Positions 8,551 through 14,574 of a DNA stretch of 22,876 nt are shown here, one piece after another. This DNA comes from a virus: the IMG/VR virus record IMGVR_UViG_3300048772_000511, positions 1 to 22,876 of that record; one strand, written 5' to 3'. The translations under genes and the position numbers were made by a program. Under the pieces are notes generated by a model, which was given only the letters and a program-made list of their open reading frames with translations, was not told the origin of the DNA and made no database searches. Position 1 is the first letter of the stretch; every line of letters starts with the position of its first letter.

Positions 8551-8949
8551 TCAGCCCAGCTTCGGCGGCGAGGAGGGCAAGGGCGTCGCCGAAATCCTGG
8601 CGGCCAGCGTCGGATTGGCCAGCACCTGGGACGCCATCTCGCGGATCATGGTCTGTTCGGCCTGCGAGTTTTTGCGCCGCCGGGCAAACGTAAAAAAACC
8701 GTGCTCATTCACCTCCCAGACGGCGGCCTGCAACACTTCGTAGGATTCCGGGGAGAGGGATTTGATGGTGGCCTCATTGACGCCGGCGGCCAGCGCCACC
8801 AGGCCAAATTCGTTCTCTGTGTTCACACAGCGCAGGGCGCGATCGTAGTCCGCCAGGCGGATCTGGCTAACCTTGAGTTCCAGCGGTTGCCCGTCGTCTT
8901 TGACGAGCGCCAGGGTTTTGGGGAAAAGTGTGTGTGTCATATTTTGCAT
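8551..8949 (-). CDS. Tail assembly chaperone (gpG-like)
   Basis: A 132-residue soluble, acidic-to-neutral protein between the tube/repeat genes and the tape measure gene, the standard place of the tail assembly chaperone that loads the tape measure. It has a beta-rich N-terminus (ALVKDDGQPLELKVSQIRLA), a helical middle and a WEVNEHGFFTFARRRKN segment, reminiscent of the 'vN..ff....r' end of gpG-type chaperones. The last residues (ATPLPSSPPKLG) look like read-out past the end of the conserved domain, consistent with frameshifting before that point. The ATG at 8949 abuts the upstream TAA; a second in-frame ATG at 8940 has an AAAT-AAAAT leader like the capsid gene and may be the true start (129 residues). 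Confidence 0.7.
   Translation of the reverse strand: MQNMTHTLFPKTLALVKDDGQPLELKVSQIRLADYDRALRCVNTENEFGLVALAAGVNEATIKSLSPESYEVLQAAVWEVNEHGFFTFARRRKNSQAEQTMIREMASQVLANPTLAARISATPLPSSPPKLG
8692..8698 (-). other. Candidate -1 frameshift slippery heptamer T TTT TTT
   Basis: On the minus strand the chaperone frame reads GGT TTT TTT ACG, so the heptamer T TTT TTT fits the X XXY YYZ rule exactly in frame. A -1 slip here enters the frame that stays open to the TAA at 8384. Another homopolymeric spot, C AAA AAC at 8668-8674, is a weaker match because P-site re-pairing would mismatch. Confidence 0.5.
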
Positions 8950-9846
8950 TTAATAATAATTTGTGGTGATGATCTGTACGCGGGCGACGGTTGTGGTCAG
9001 GTAGAGTTGCTGGCCGGCTAAAGAGTTGGAATTGTAGATGGCATTGAACTGGTTCTGGTCCGTCCAGGGGACCATGGCAAAATAATTTCCCACCGTGTTC
9101 GATATGCCCGAAAAGGGGATGTCAAAGTTGATGGAATTGCCGTAAATGCCCGGTCCGGGGCCATAACCGAGATTCATCCAACCGGCCTTCCATTCGTTGG
9201 TCGTCAAGTTGAGCGTGAAGGTGTTGGTGGGGATTTCTGGTCCGGTGTTCCCACCAACAACTTGTACTAAATTTGAATTTTCAAACACGCCTTGGTAAAA
9301 ATTAAAACCTTGGGGCGCGGTCAATGTGAGCGTCCAGCCGGCATTGGTGACAATTCCAAAATAGTTAGTGATCAGGATTTGTCTGATATTCGGCGCATTC
9401 GTCGTCAGAACCATCTGGCCGGAAAGGTTCGTCCCTGAATAATTCGTGGTCATGGTCATCTGGCCGGCCAGGTTTGTCCGCGAATAATTCGTGGTCGGGG
9501 TCAGTGCCCCGGACAAATTGGTCCGTGAATAATTCGTGGTCGAAATCACCAGGCTGGAAAGATTCGTGCGCGAATAATTCGTAGTCGGGGTCAGCGCCCC
9601 GGACAAATTGGTCCGCGAATAATTCGTGGTCGAAACCACCAGGCTGGAAAGATTCGTGCGTGAATAATTCGTGGTCGAAATCACCAGGCTGGAAAGATTC
9701 GTGCGCGAATAATTCGTGGTCAATGGCGCGGGGCCGACCACATTAGCCGGCGCGTTGGTGGTGAGGTCGGCGCGGGCTGGCCCGACCGTCCACAGCAGCA
9801 CGAACAGCATGAGCAGCAGCGAAAAAAGACGTGTGATTTGTTTCAT
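8950..9846 (-). CDS. Exported repeat protein (15-residue TTNYSRTNLS repeats)
   Basis: A 298-residue protein with a clear Sec signal peptide (MKQITRLFSLLLMLFVLLW, cleavage near ARA|D at about 26). Residues 43-147 are seven tandem 15-residue units of the form TTNYSRTNLS plus five variable residues (SLVIS, SLVVS, GALTP, GQMTM types). A C-terminal domain of about 150 residues is rich in Asn, Thr, Gly and aromatics, with segments such as GWTLTLTAPQGFNFYQGVF. I know no family for it. It sits inside the tail module between the small charged gene and the chaperones, and its TAA abuts the chaperone ATG. A 12-bp hairpin lies just upstream of its start. The repeats could form a beta-solenoid or fibre; that is inference. 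Confidence 0.75.
   Translation of the reverse strand: MKQITRLFSLLLMLFVLLWTVGPARADLTTNAPANVVGPAPLTTNYSRTNLSSLVISTTNYSRTNLSSLVVSTTNYSRTNLSGALTPTTNYSRTNLSSLVISTTNYSRTNLSGALTPTTNYSRTNLAGQMTMTTNYSGTNLSGQMVLTTNAPNIRQILITNYFGIVTNAGWTLTLTAPQGFNFYQGVFENSNLVQVVGGNTGPEIPTNTFTLNLTTNEWKAGWMNLGYGPGPGIYGNSINFDIPFSGISNTVGNYFAMVPWTDQNQFNAIYNSNSLAGQQLYLTTTVARVQIITTNYY
9406..9720 (-). repeat. Seven tandem 45-bp coding repeats
   Basis: Seven in-frame copies of a 45-bp unit within the exported repeat protein. Two sequence types (SLV[I/V]S and GALTP) partly alternate, giving a 90-bp higher-order period. Several copies are nearly identical at DNA level (shared core GAATAATTCGTGGTCG on the plus strand), suggesting recent expansion or ongoing slippage/recombination. 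The last two copies (toward 9406) are the most diverged. Confidence 0.9.
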
Positions 9847-9857
9847 GGTAAAATGGA

Positions 9858-9887
9858 CGGGCAGTTGCCACGGGGGGCAACTGCCCG
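9858..9887 (-). other. Perfect 12-bp intercistronic hairpin
   Basis: The arms CGGGCAGTTGCC and GGCAACTGCCCG flank a 6-nt loop. It begins 6 nt after the stop of the 49-residue gene and ends 11 nt before the start codon of the exported repeat protein. No T-tract follows on the minus strand, so it is not a canonical intrinsic terminator. It may stabilise the upstream mRNA or hinder initiation at the next gene. Confidence 0.75.
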
Positions 9888-9893
9888 CGCCGG

Positions 9894-10043
9894 TCAGTGT
9901 TTGTTTTTTTCGGCCGGGACCGCCGGGGCCGGGGGGTTGCTTTCGGCCGGGGCGGACTGGGGGACGACGCGGTTGCGCGGCACCGCCGTCGTCGGTTTGA
10001 ATTTTTCGTGGTCCACCGCGCTGGATTTTTTTTCTTTGGTCAT
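9894..10043 (-). CDS. Small Lys/Pro/Ala-rich protein (unknown)
   Basis: A 49-residue ORF directly downstream of the tail tube candidate gene. The start at MTKEKKSSAVDHEKFKP is chosen because the longer in-frame start at 10118 would overlap the tube gene by 56 bases. The protein is charged at the start (KEKK) and then proline/alanine-rich (PAESNPPAPAVPAEKNKH), so it is probably disordered. No family is recognised. It could be a minor tail accessory protein. It is followed 6 nt later by a perfect hairpin. Confidence 0.5.
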   Translation of the reverse strand: MTKEKKSSAVDHEKFKPTTAVPRNRVVPQSAPAESNPPAPAVPAEKNKH

Positions 10044-10062
10044 GGCTTTGGGGGTTGACCGT

Positions 10063-10632
10063 TTAAGTGTTGGCCAGCAGGCCGACGGCCAGCGTGCTGT
10101 ACAGCACGTTGAATTCAAAATTCGGCGTCATGATGGCTCCCTCCTTGCTGCCCCATCCGCCGGTGATGCGGATTAGGCCGTACACGTCCAGGTTGGCGAC
10201 AAAGACGTCGTTCTGGTCATACAGTTCGGTGTGCAGCCATCCGCGCCGCGGGGCGGCCGCAGCCGGATTGAACACACCGCCCGCCGACGTCAGCTTCTGG
10301 CTCGTGCGGTAGAAGATTTCAAAGGCCAGCGCCTGAATTTCCTGCGTGGTAAATTTTTTGGTGAACTCCACGCCTTTTTCGATGGTGTTGTAATGCACCA
10401 GGTGGCCGGGAGCAGGTTTGTAAACCTTCGTGTCGCCGATGCTCTTCACATCGTCCGACCAGTCGGCGATGGCACCCAGGTCTTGGTAGAGCGGATCGGT
10501 GGGATCCGGTTTATTGGTGCGTGACGCGGCGGCGGCGGTGGAACCAGTGCCGGCGGCCGGGATGGTGATGAGATCGCCCTCGCGGAAAAAGAAGGCGTGG
10601 TGACCGAGCGAATAAGAACCGAGTACGAGCAT
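10063..10632 (-). CDS. Major tail tube protein (candidate)
   Basis: A 189-residue protein in the position of the tail tube subunit, after the tail terminator gene and before the chaperone/tape measure genes. It begins LGSYSLGHHAFFFREGD and later shows FTKKFTTQEIQALAFEIFYR and a C-terminal WGSKEGAIMTPNFEFNVLYS. The length and beta-rich pattern fit siphophage tube proteins, which are usually about 140-260 residues. I assign it mainly by synteny. The start is preceded by an A/C-rich leader rather than a Shine-Dalgarno. Confidence 0.65.
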   Translation of the reverse strand: MLVLGSYSLGHHAFFFREGDLITIPAAGTGSTAAAASRTNKPDPTDPLYQDLGAIADWSDDVKSIGDTKVYKPAPGHLVHYNTIEKGVEFTKKFTTQEIQALAFEIFYRTSQKLTSAGGVFNPAAAAPRRGWLHTELYDQNDVFVANLDVYGLIRITGGWGSKEGAIMTPNFEFNVLYSTLAVGLLANT

Positions 10633-10660
10633 ATTTTTTTATTTGGTTGTTGGTTGTTTT
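10633..10660 (-). promoter_or_regulatory. A/C-rich, Shine-Dalgarno-less translation leader of the tube gene
   Basis: The minus strand reads AACAACCAACAACCA followed by AATAAAAAAAT and the ATG. There is no AGGAGG-like element and almost no G, so the leader should be unstructured. The same AACCAACAACCA core appears before the internal start at 14574, and related leaders precede the capsid and decoration genes. Confidence 0.45.
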
Positions 10661-10694
10661 CACCGGCGACGGCCGGCAAAGTTTGGGGAAAATG

Positions 10695-11249
10695 TTAAAG
10701 TGTGGGACCGTTACCCAGCTCCGATTCCAGCCAGCCGCCCTTGCATTCCAGTTCAATGGCGACGGCGGCGCGGCCGGGCAGGTTCTGTTTGTCTGCCTTG
10801 TTTTTCACGATCAGCACGGACTCGTTGACCGGGTAACTGACCACGCCCGCCGGGTTGGGCAGCAACTGGCCGCTCACGGCCGGCACAGCCATGGCCGCGA
10901 GGGCAAAGGCCCCCAGATTATTGTCGTCACCATAGAGGGCGGCCGTGCGGTTGCCGAGCACGCGATCGGAAACGAGGATGTCCACCGGCAGCGACCGGCG
11001 GGTCAGCAATTTGCGCTGGCTGCTTTCCGTTTCCCAATGGGCATCCAGCGGCACGATCAGCGCCAGGCGCTGTTCGCTAATGAGCAGCAGTTGGAACGCC
11101 TCCAGGAGATTCTCGCTGTCGAACAGTTCCACGCGCTGGAAGAGCACGCCGCTTTTGTCCGGCATCTGCAGCGCCGTCAGTTGCGTTTTCAGCGCGGTGG
11201 CAATGGCCGTGACGCTGGCGAAATGGGCGGTGGCGGGGGTCATAATCAT
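10695..11249 (-). CDS. Tail terminator / Mu gp37-like (DUF1834-type) protein
   Basis: A 184-residue protein between the DUF1320 gene and the tube candidate, the slot of Mu gp37 and of the tail terminator in siphophages. It starts MIMTPATAHFASVTAIATAL, has an N-terminal helix and a mixed alpha/beta body with LLLISEQRLALIVPLDAHW and RRSLPVDILVSDRVLG, and ends in a beta-rich segment (GRAAVAIELECKGGWLESEL). The role would be capping the head-proximal end of the tail tube. The start at 11249 overlaps the upstream stop by ATGA; a second ATG at 11243 is possible. Family assignment rests on position and general pattern. Confidence 0.55.
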   Translation of the reverse strand: MIMTPATAHFASVTAIATALKTQLTALQMPDKSGVLFQRVELFDSENLLEAFQLLLISEQRLALIVPLDAHWETESSQRKLLTRRSLPVDILVSDRVLGNRTAALYGDDNNLGAFALAAMAVPAVSGQLLPNPAGVVSYPVNESVLIVKNKADKQNLPGRAAVAIELECKGGWLESELGNGPTL

Positions 11250-11641
11250 TCGCAGTGACTGGTCCGTCCGGGCAGACGGTGGCCACCGCCCCAGCGGCCG
11301 GCAATGGAAGCCTGGTTGGGATCCGCCACCTTGGGCAGATTGGGACGTTTGCCCTGGGCGATGTCCGTCAGTTCATTCCAGGCCGCATCGTAATTCTTCT
11401 CCACGTCCGGCGGGATCGGCCCCACCTGGCCATAGGCGCGGAACAAGGCGATGGCCCGGCCGAAATTGGTTTGGCTGGTGGCATCAATGACATACCCGGC
11501 CGTCAGGCGGGCCACATCCGCAGCCGCGCCATTGCAGATCCCCTGCAGCGCGGCATTCGCGCCCCCCGTGTCGCCGAGGGCCGTGGCCATCTGCGACAAC
11601 TTGTCGGCGGGAAGATTCAGGTCTGAAACGGAGAGTGACAT
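11246..11641 (-). CDS. Head-tail connector protein, DUF1320 / Mu gp36-like
   Basis: A 131-residue protein. The C-terminal half has the DUF1320 pattern: an inserted-loop helix (GYVIDATSQT), then VEKNYDAAWNELTDIAQGKRPNLP, matching the family's 'v..~y~~A~~~L~~ia~Gk~~L' ending. The N-terminus (LNLPADKLSQMATALGDTGG) is a short helical lead. In Mu-like phages gp36 follows gp35 and the capsid gene and precedes gp37, as here. It probably joins the portal to the tail or completes the head. ATGA overlap with the gp37-like gene. Confidence 0.7.
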   Translation of the reverse strand: MSLSVSDLNLPADKLSQMATALGDTGGANAALQGICNGAAADVARLTAGYVIDATSQTNFGRAIALFRAYGQVGPIPPDVEKNYDAAWNELTDIAQGKRPNLPKVADPNQASIAGRWGGGHRLPGRTSHCE

Positions 11642-11654
11642 GGTCGGTGGATTT

Positions 11655-11685
11655 GGCGCGGCGGCGTGATGGGCGCCGCCGCGCC
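11655..11685 (-). other. Perfect 12-bp GC-only intercistronic hairpin
   Basis: The arms GGCGCGGCGGCG and CGCCGCCGCGCC flank a 7-nt loop. On the minus strand it starts 7 nt after the stop of the gp35-like gene and is followed by AAATCC, not a T-run. It ends 13 nt before the start of the DUF1320 gene. A role in mRNA 3'-end protection or differential expression is inferred. Confidence 0.75.
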
Positions 11686-11692
11686 GGGGGAA

Positions 11693-11884
11693 CTATTTCG
11701 CCTCCTTTGCGGCTTTTTCCGGCTTCGCGGAATCTTCCTCCGAAGTTTCCACGGCCTGCTTGGTTTCGATAAGGATGAGCGCATCCTCCTCAGTGACTTT
11801 TTCAACGGAATCCTTTTTCAGGATCCGTCCTTTCCAGGCCACGTTGGCGAGGAGCTTGATTGCGATGAGTTTGGTTTTAGCCAT
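11693..11884 (-). CDS. Small Mu gp35-like protein
   Basis: A 63-residue protein: a short beta-type N-terminus (KLIAIKLLANVAWKGRILKK), then DSVEKVTEEDALILIETKQA and a Glu/Lys/Ala-rich charged tail. This matches the general layout of the small proteins found after the capsid gene in Mu-like phages ('...G.~~~~G~~~~v~e~~A~~Li~~g~A'), which often carry an acidic, low-complexity end. The likely role is in head completion, but this is not established. The start follows an A-rich leader (CAAATCAAAAAAAATC) without a Shine-Dalgarno. Confidence 0.6.
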   Translation of the reverse strand: MAKTKLIAIKLLANVAWKGRILKKDSVEKVTEEDALILIETKQAVETSEEDSAKPEKAAKEAK

Positions 11885-11917
11885 GATTTTTTTTGATTTG
11901 AGGTTCGCTTGCTGCCG

Positions 11918-12457
11918 TTATTGGACGCTCTGCGAATACTGGAGCGACCCGAAAATGTTGTTGGATGCCGTCGTGCCAGTCGAGGTCGCCTGAATTTTCC
12001 GAATGTTATTGAGCACCGCCGGCGGCAGATTGGTCCAGAACGTGTTGGTGCTCACGCCCGCGCCGGCCAGAGAGACCGTCCAGACAATCGGATATTGCCC
12101 GGTGCCCTTGGTCCACGTCGTCCCATCGCCCGTCGTGTCGAATTTCACGGTGTAATTCGTTGTGGTACTGGCGATGGAATTGGTCTGCCAGACCGTCAGG
12201 AAGAGGCCCAGCCCCTGATTCTGACGGATCGTTTTGGCCAGTGTGTTGGTGCCGCCGGCCGTGAAGGTCTGCGTCTGGCCGCTGGTGAGGGTGAAGGCGG
12301 CCGCATTCGTGTCAGGAGTGACAAAGTTCGGCTGGCCGGTTTGATACTGTTGCGCTGCCGCCGGCAGCATGAACAACGACAACAGTCCGATGATGGCAAC
12401 AACCACGAGCAGTTGCGTCAACGTGAATTTGAAGGATTTGGTTTTAGAGAATCGCAT
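11918..12457 (-). CDS. Exported protein with prepilin-like N-terminus, next to the capsid gene
   Basis: A 179-residue protein. The N-terminus is basic (MRFSKTKSFK) followed by FTLTQLLVVVAIIGLLSLFM, closely resembling type IV pseudopilin leaders. The residue before the Phe is Lys instead of Gly, and position 5 is Gln instead of Glu, the two residues prepilin peptidase and pilus assembly usually need. After the hydrophobic helix comes LPAAAQQ, a plausible signal-peptidase I site, so it may have become a normal signal peptide. The rest is Thr/Asn/Gln-rich with a beta character (FTLTSGQTQTFTAGGTNTLA) and ends SLQYSQSVQ. It lies between the capsid gene (with a hairpin) and the gp35-like gene. Function unknown; a host-derived surface or decoration protein is possible. 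Confidence 0.7.
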   Translation of the reverse strand: MRFSKTKSFKFTLTQLLVVVAIIGLLSLFMLPAAAQQYQTGQPNFVTPDTNAAAFTLTSGQTQTFTAGGTNTLAKTIRQNQGLGLFLTVWQTNSIASTTTNYTVKFDTTGDGTTWTKGTGQYPIVWTVSLAGAGVSTNTFWTNLPPAVLNNIRKIQATSTGTTASNNIFGSLQYSQSVQ

Positions 12458-12485
12458 AGGTTATTTTTATTTTGTGGGTGAATAT

Positions 12486-12512
12486 GCGGCGGAGCCGGTC
12501 CGGCTCCGCCGC
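12486..12512 (-). other. Perfect inverted repeat downstream of the major capsid gene
   Basis: The 13-nt arms GCGGCGGAGCCGG and CCGGCTCCGCCGC are separated by one base, so the RNA would form about an 11-bp stem. It begins 7 nt after the capsid stop codon and is followed by ATATTCACC, with no T-tract. A stabiliser of abundant capsid mRNA or a partial transcription attenuator is plausible. Confidence 0.75.
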
Positions 12513-12519
12513 AGTAGGT

Positions 12520-13500
12520 TTAGCCGAGGCAGCCCTGCAGCACATAGCCGCAACCGGGAGCCACGATTTTTTCTGCGACGTAATGTTCGCCGCGATGGAC
12601 ATCGCTCTTCACCGTCTCGTCACGGTAGGTGAAGATGGACTGTCCGGCCGGTCCGCCGCCGGTGCCGGTCGCCGGGGCGGCGCCGCTGTCCAGCGTGGTG
12701 ATCTCGCTGGCAAATGCCGTCCAGTAGAACGTGCGCAGGAAGCACGGCACCTCCAGGTCGGCCGCCTCCACGTCCACGGTGAACGAGGCCTGATTACCCC
12801 AGATGTCCGAGGCCGTGTAGGTCTGGCCCTCGTCATTGGTTGCTTGCACGTTATAGGCCACCACCACCCGGCGCACGCCAAAGTAGGCGGCGAGTTTTTC
12901 CTCGTTCAAAATGCCGGGACTTACGTACTTGAACAGATCCACCAGCTTGGGATGCGTCTGCAGGACGAGAAACGTTGGTTCGTTGATCGTCATGGTAATG
13001 CTGCCCTTGCGCGTGCCGGACTGCTGACGGATGGCCGTGCAGGCCGCGTCCACGTCGCCTTTGGGATTGCTGGACGGATCATTCCACGGCACGGCAATGT
13101 TCGCGGTCTGCGCGGTCTGCACCAGGGCCACCACGCGCAAATCACGGTTGATGCGGATGGTGTCCACAATGCGCGAGACTTTCACCCGGTCGAGGTCGAA
13201 GTAATTCAAATATTTCTTGCGCTCTTCATCGGGGGCCGGGGCTTCCAGACCGTAGTTTTCGCAAGCATAACTGTCGCTGCTGACTTTCGTCTGGATGCGC
13301 TGGTACGGGGAACCCGGAGCGCGCGGTTTGAGGTTCGGCACGTTGGCAATATCCGCGGCGGCGAACTTGTAATAGGTCCCGCTTTGCAGCGGAGCCGGGA
13401 AGCGCGGACAAATGATGTCCGCGATGAACCCCTTCGGATCGCGCATGAACTGATTGGCGACGACCGTGAGGATCGGGTTGAGTGTTGCGGTTGTTTCCAT
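12520..13500 (-). CDS. Major capsid protein (Mu gpT-like / HK97-fold group)
   Basis: A 326-residue protein downstream of the protease/scaffold and decoration genes. Recognisable elements are an N-terminal arm (LNPILTVVANQFMRDPKGFI, then ADIICPRFPAPLQSGTYYKF), a long central region with DLDRVKVSRIVDTIRINRDL (E-loop/spine-like), the P-domain region TFLVLQTHPKLVDLFKYVSP, and FFGV/YNVQATNDEGQ followed by IWGNQ near the A-domain. The pattern 'np.l.~va~~y....~iad.~~P.v.v....~y~~f' is common to capsid proteins of this group. The size fits the smaller HK97-like capsids. The start follows an AAATAAAAT leader with no Shine-Dalgarno. A hairpin 7 nt after the stop may protect this abundant message. Confidence 0.88.
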   Translation of the reverse strand: METTATLNPILTVVANQFMRDPKGFIADIICPRFPAPLQSGTYYKFAAADIANVPNLKPRAPGSPYQRIQTKVSSDSYACENYGLEAPAPDEERKKYLNYFDLDRVKVSRIVDTIRINRDLRVVALVQTAQTANIAVPWNDPSSNPKGDVDAACTAIRQQSGTRKGSITMTINEPTFLVLQTHPKLVDLFKYVSPGILNEEKLAAYFGVRRVVVAYNVQATNDEGQTYTASDIWGNQASFTVDVEAADLEVPCFLRTFYWTAFASEITTLDSGAAPATGTGGGPAGQSIFTYRDETVKSDVHRGEHYVAEKIVAPGCGYVLQGCLG

Positions 13501-13534
13501 ATTTTATTTGATCGGTGTTTTAGTTTCGGTTTGT

Positions 13535-13927
13535 TTAGGGCATCACGGTGTCGAATTGCGTGAACGAGACGATGCTGTTGGCGGCGGCGGCCGTGGACAT
13601 GAGCAGCCCGCAGACCTTGTCGCCACTGACGGCGGGCACCAGACCGGCGGCGGTCATCTTGACGTAGATCGGGCCGTTGGCGACGTTCATCGCCTGGGCC
13701 GCGACGGCTTTTCGGATCGGGCCGCGCGTGTGCACCAGCCACGCGCCGGAACCTTCCAGCCGCTCGAACAGCACGCCGACGTAAATGCCGGCGTTCAGGA
13801 GCTGGATGGTCGTTGCGCTTTGGCCGATGGCGACGATTTCAACGGGGAATCCTTCCTTGCCAATCAGGTTGGCCGGTACGGCCGCTTGAAAAGAGTCCTT
13901 GGGGAACTCGGTGATAGTGGAGAGCAT
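13535..13927 (-). CDS. Capsid decoration / cement protein (candidate)
   Basis: A 130-residue beta-rich protein immediately upstream of the capsid gene, the usual place of a capsid cement or stabilisation protein. It contains GIYVGVLFERLEGSGAWLVH and GPIYVKMTAAGLVPAVSGDK, and ends in a region rich in small residues (MSTAAAANSIVSFTQFDTVM). Many phage decoration proteins of the DUF2190/gpD kind have this size and a Gly/Ala/Val-rich beta-barrel pattern. The assignment is by position and composition. It is one of the few genes in the window with a recognisable Shine-Dalgarno. Confidence 0.65.
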   Translation of the reverse strand: MLSTITEFPKDSFQAAVPANLIGKEGFPVEIVAIGQSATTIQLLNAGIYVGVLFERLEGSGAWLVHTRGPIRKAVAAQAMNVANGPIYVKMTAAGLVPAVSGDKVCGLLMSTAAAANSIVSFTQFDTVMP

Positions 13928-13936
13928 ATTGTTTTA

Positions 13937-13941
13937 TCCTT
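13937..13941 (-). promoter_or_regulatory. Shine-Dalgarno AAGGA of the decoration gene
   Basis: The minus strand reads CCAAGGATAAAACAAT before the ATG at 13927, placing AAGGA 9 nt upstream. It stands out because most neighbouring genes that are not translationally coupled lack such a motif. Confidence 0.6.
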
Positions 13942-13959
13942 GGTTTTGGTTTCAGTGGG

Positions 13960-14574
13960 TTAGCGGGCAGCCGTCAAGTCTTTGCGGTTGCTGCTGCGTT
14001 CGGCCAGGATGTCGGCATAAGCCGCATTGCCTTCCGGGGTGTGCAGCCAGGCTTCCAACGCCTGCGCATCGGTGGCCAGGGCTTTGTTTTGTTCGCGGAG
14101 TTTCCGTGCGCCGGCGATGGCCCGGTTTTCCGGCTCGCTGAATTCGGTGACGGTGCCGGTGCTGGTGCCTCCGTTGCCGGCGCCCACAATGACGCGGCCG
14201 AGGTTTTTGCCGGGGAGCTTCTTCAGCGCCGCTTCCGCATCCGAGGCGTTGGCGAGGTATTGCTCCTCGTAATAATCCGTGAGGAGCTTGCCGCTCGGCA
14301 GCTTTTCCTCCGGCGCGATCGCGCCGCGGTCAATATGCGTCTTGACGGCAGCCTTGGCCTGCGCTTTGCGGGTTTCCAGCGCGGCGGTTTCCATGCCGGT
14401 GATTTTTTGCGTGAACGGTTCCATCGCCTTGGCAATGGCCTTGGTCAACGCCGGTTCATCGGTTTGAGCGCTCTTGCCCTGGGCGGTTTCGAGCGCGGCG
14501 ATTTTGGTCTCAATCGGTTTGAGACCGGCAGCAATGCCATTCGTGATGGCATCCTGAATTTCTGTTTCAGTCAT
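13960..14574 (-). CDS. Nested in-frame scaffold protein (Mu gpZ / lambda Nu3-like)
   Basis: An internal ATG at codon 228 of the protease gene would give a 204-residue scaffold (MTETEIQDAITNGIAAGLKP ...), made mainly of charged alpha-helix, without the protease. In Mu (I/Z) and lambda (C/Nu3) an in-frame internal start produces scaffold in excess over protease. The sequence before this ATG is AAACCAACAACCAGAAACAAAC, almost the same leader as in front of the tail tube gene (AACCAACAACCA core), although here it lies inside a coding region. That shared leader is the main evidence for the start. Confidence 0.5.
   Translation of the reverse strand: MTETEIQDAITNGIAAGLKPIETKIAALETAQGKSAQTDEPALTKAIAKAMEPFTQKITGMETAALETRKAQAKAAVKTHIDRGAIAPEEKLPSGKLLTDYYEEQYLANASDAEAALKKLPGKNLGRVIVGAGNGGTSTGTVTEFSEPENRAIAGARKLREQNKALATDAQALEAWLHTPEGNAAYADILAERSSNRKDLTAAR

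Noticed and set aside
8668-8674. C AAA AAC as an alternative frameshift site
   Set aside because: P-site re-pairing would be mismatched; T TTT TTT upstream is a full X XXY YYZ match. Kept only as a fallback.
9406-9720. Possible CRISPR array
   Set aside because: The repeats are contiguous 45-bp coding units in frame, with no unique spacers and no cas genes.
11918-12457. Functional type IV pilin or a host pilus locus
   Set aside because: The residues required for prepilin processing and assembly (Gly -1, Glu 5) are absent and no pilus genes are nearby.
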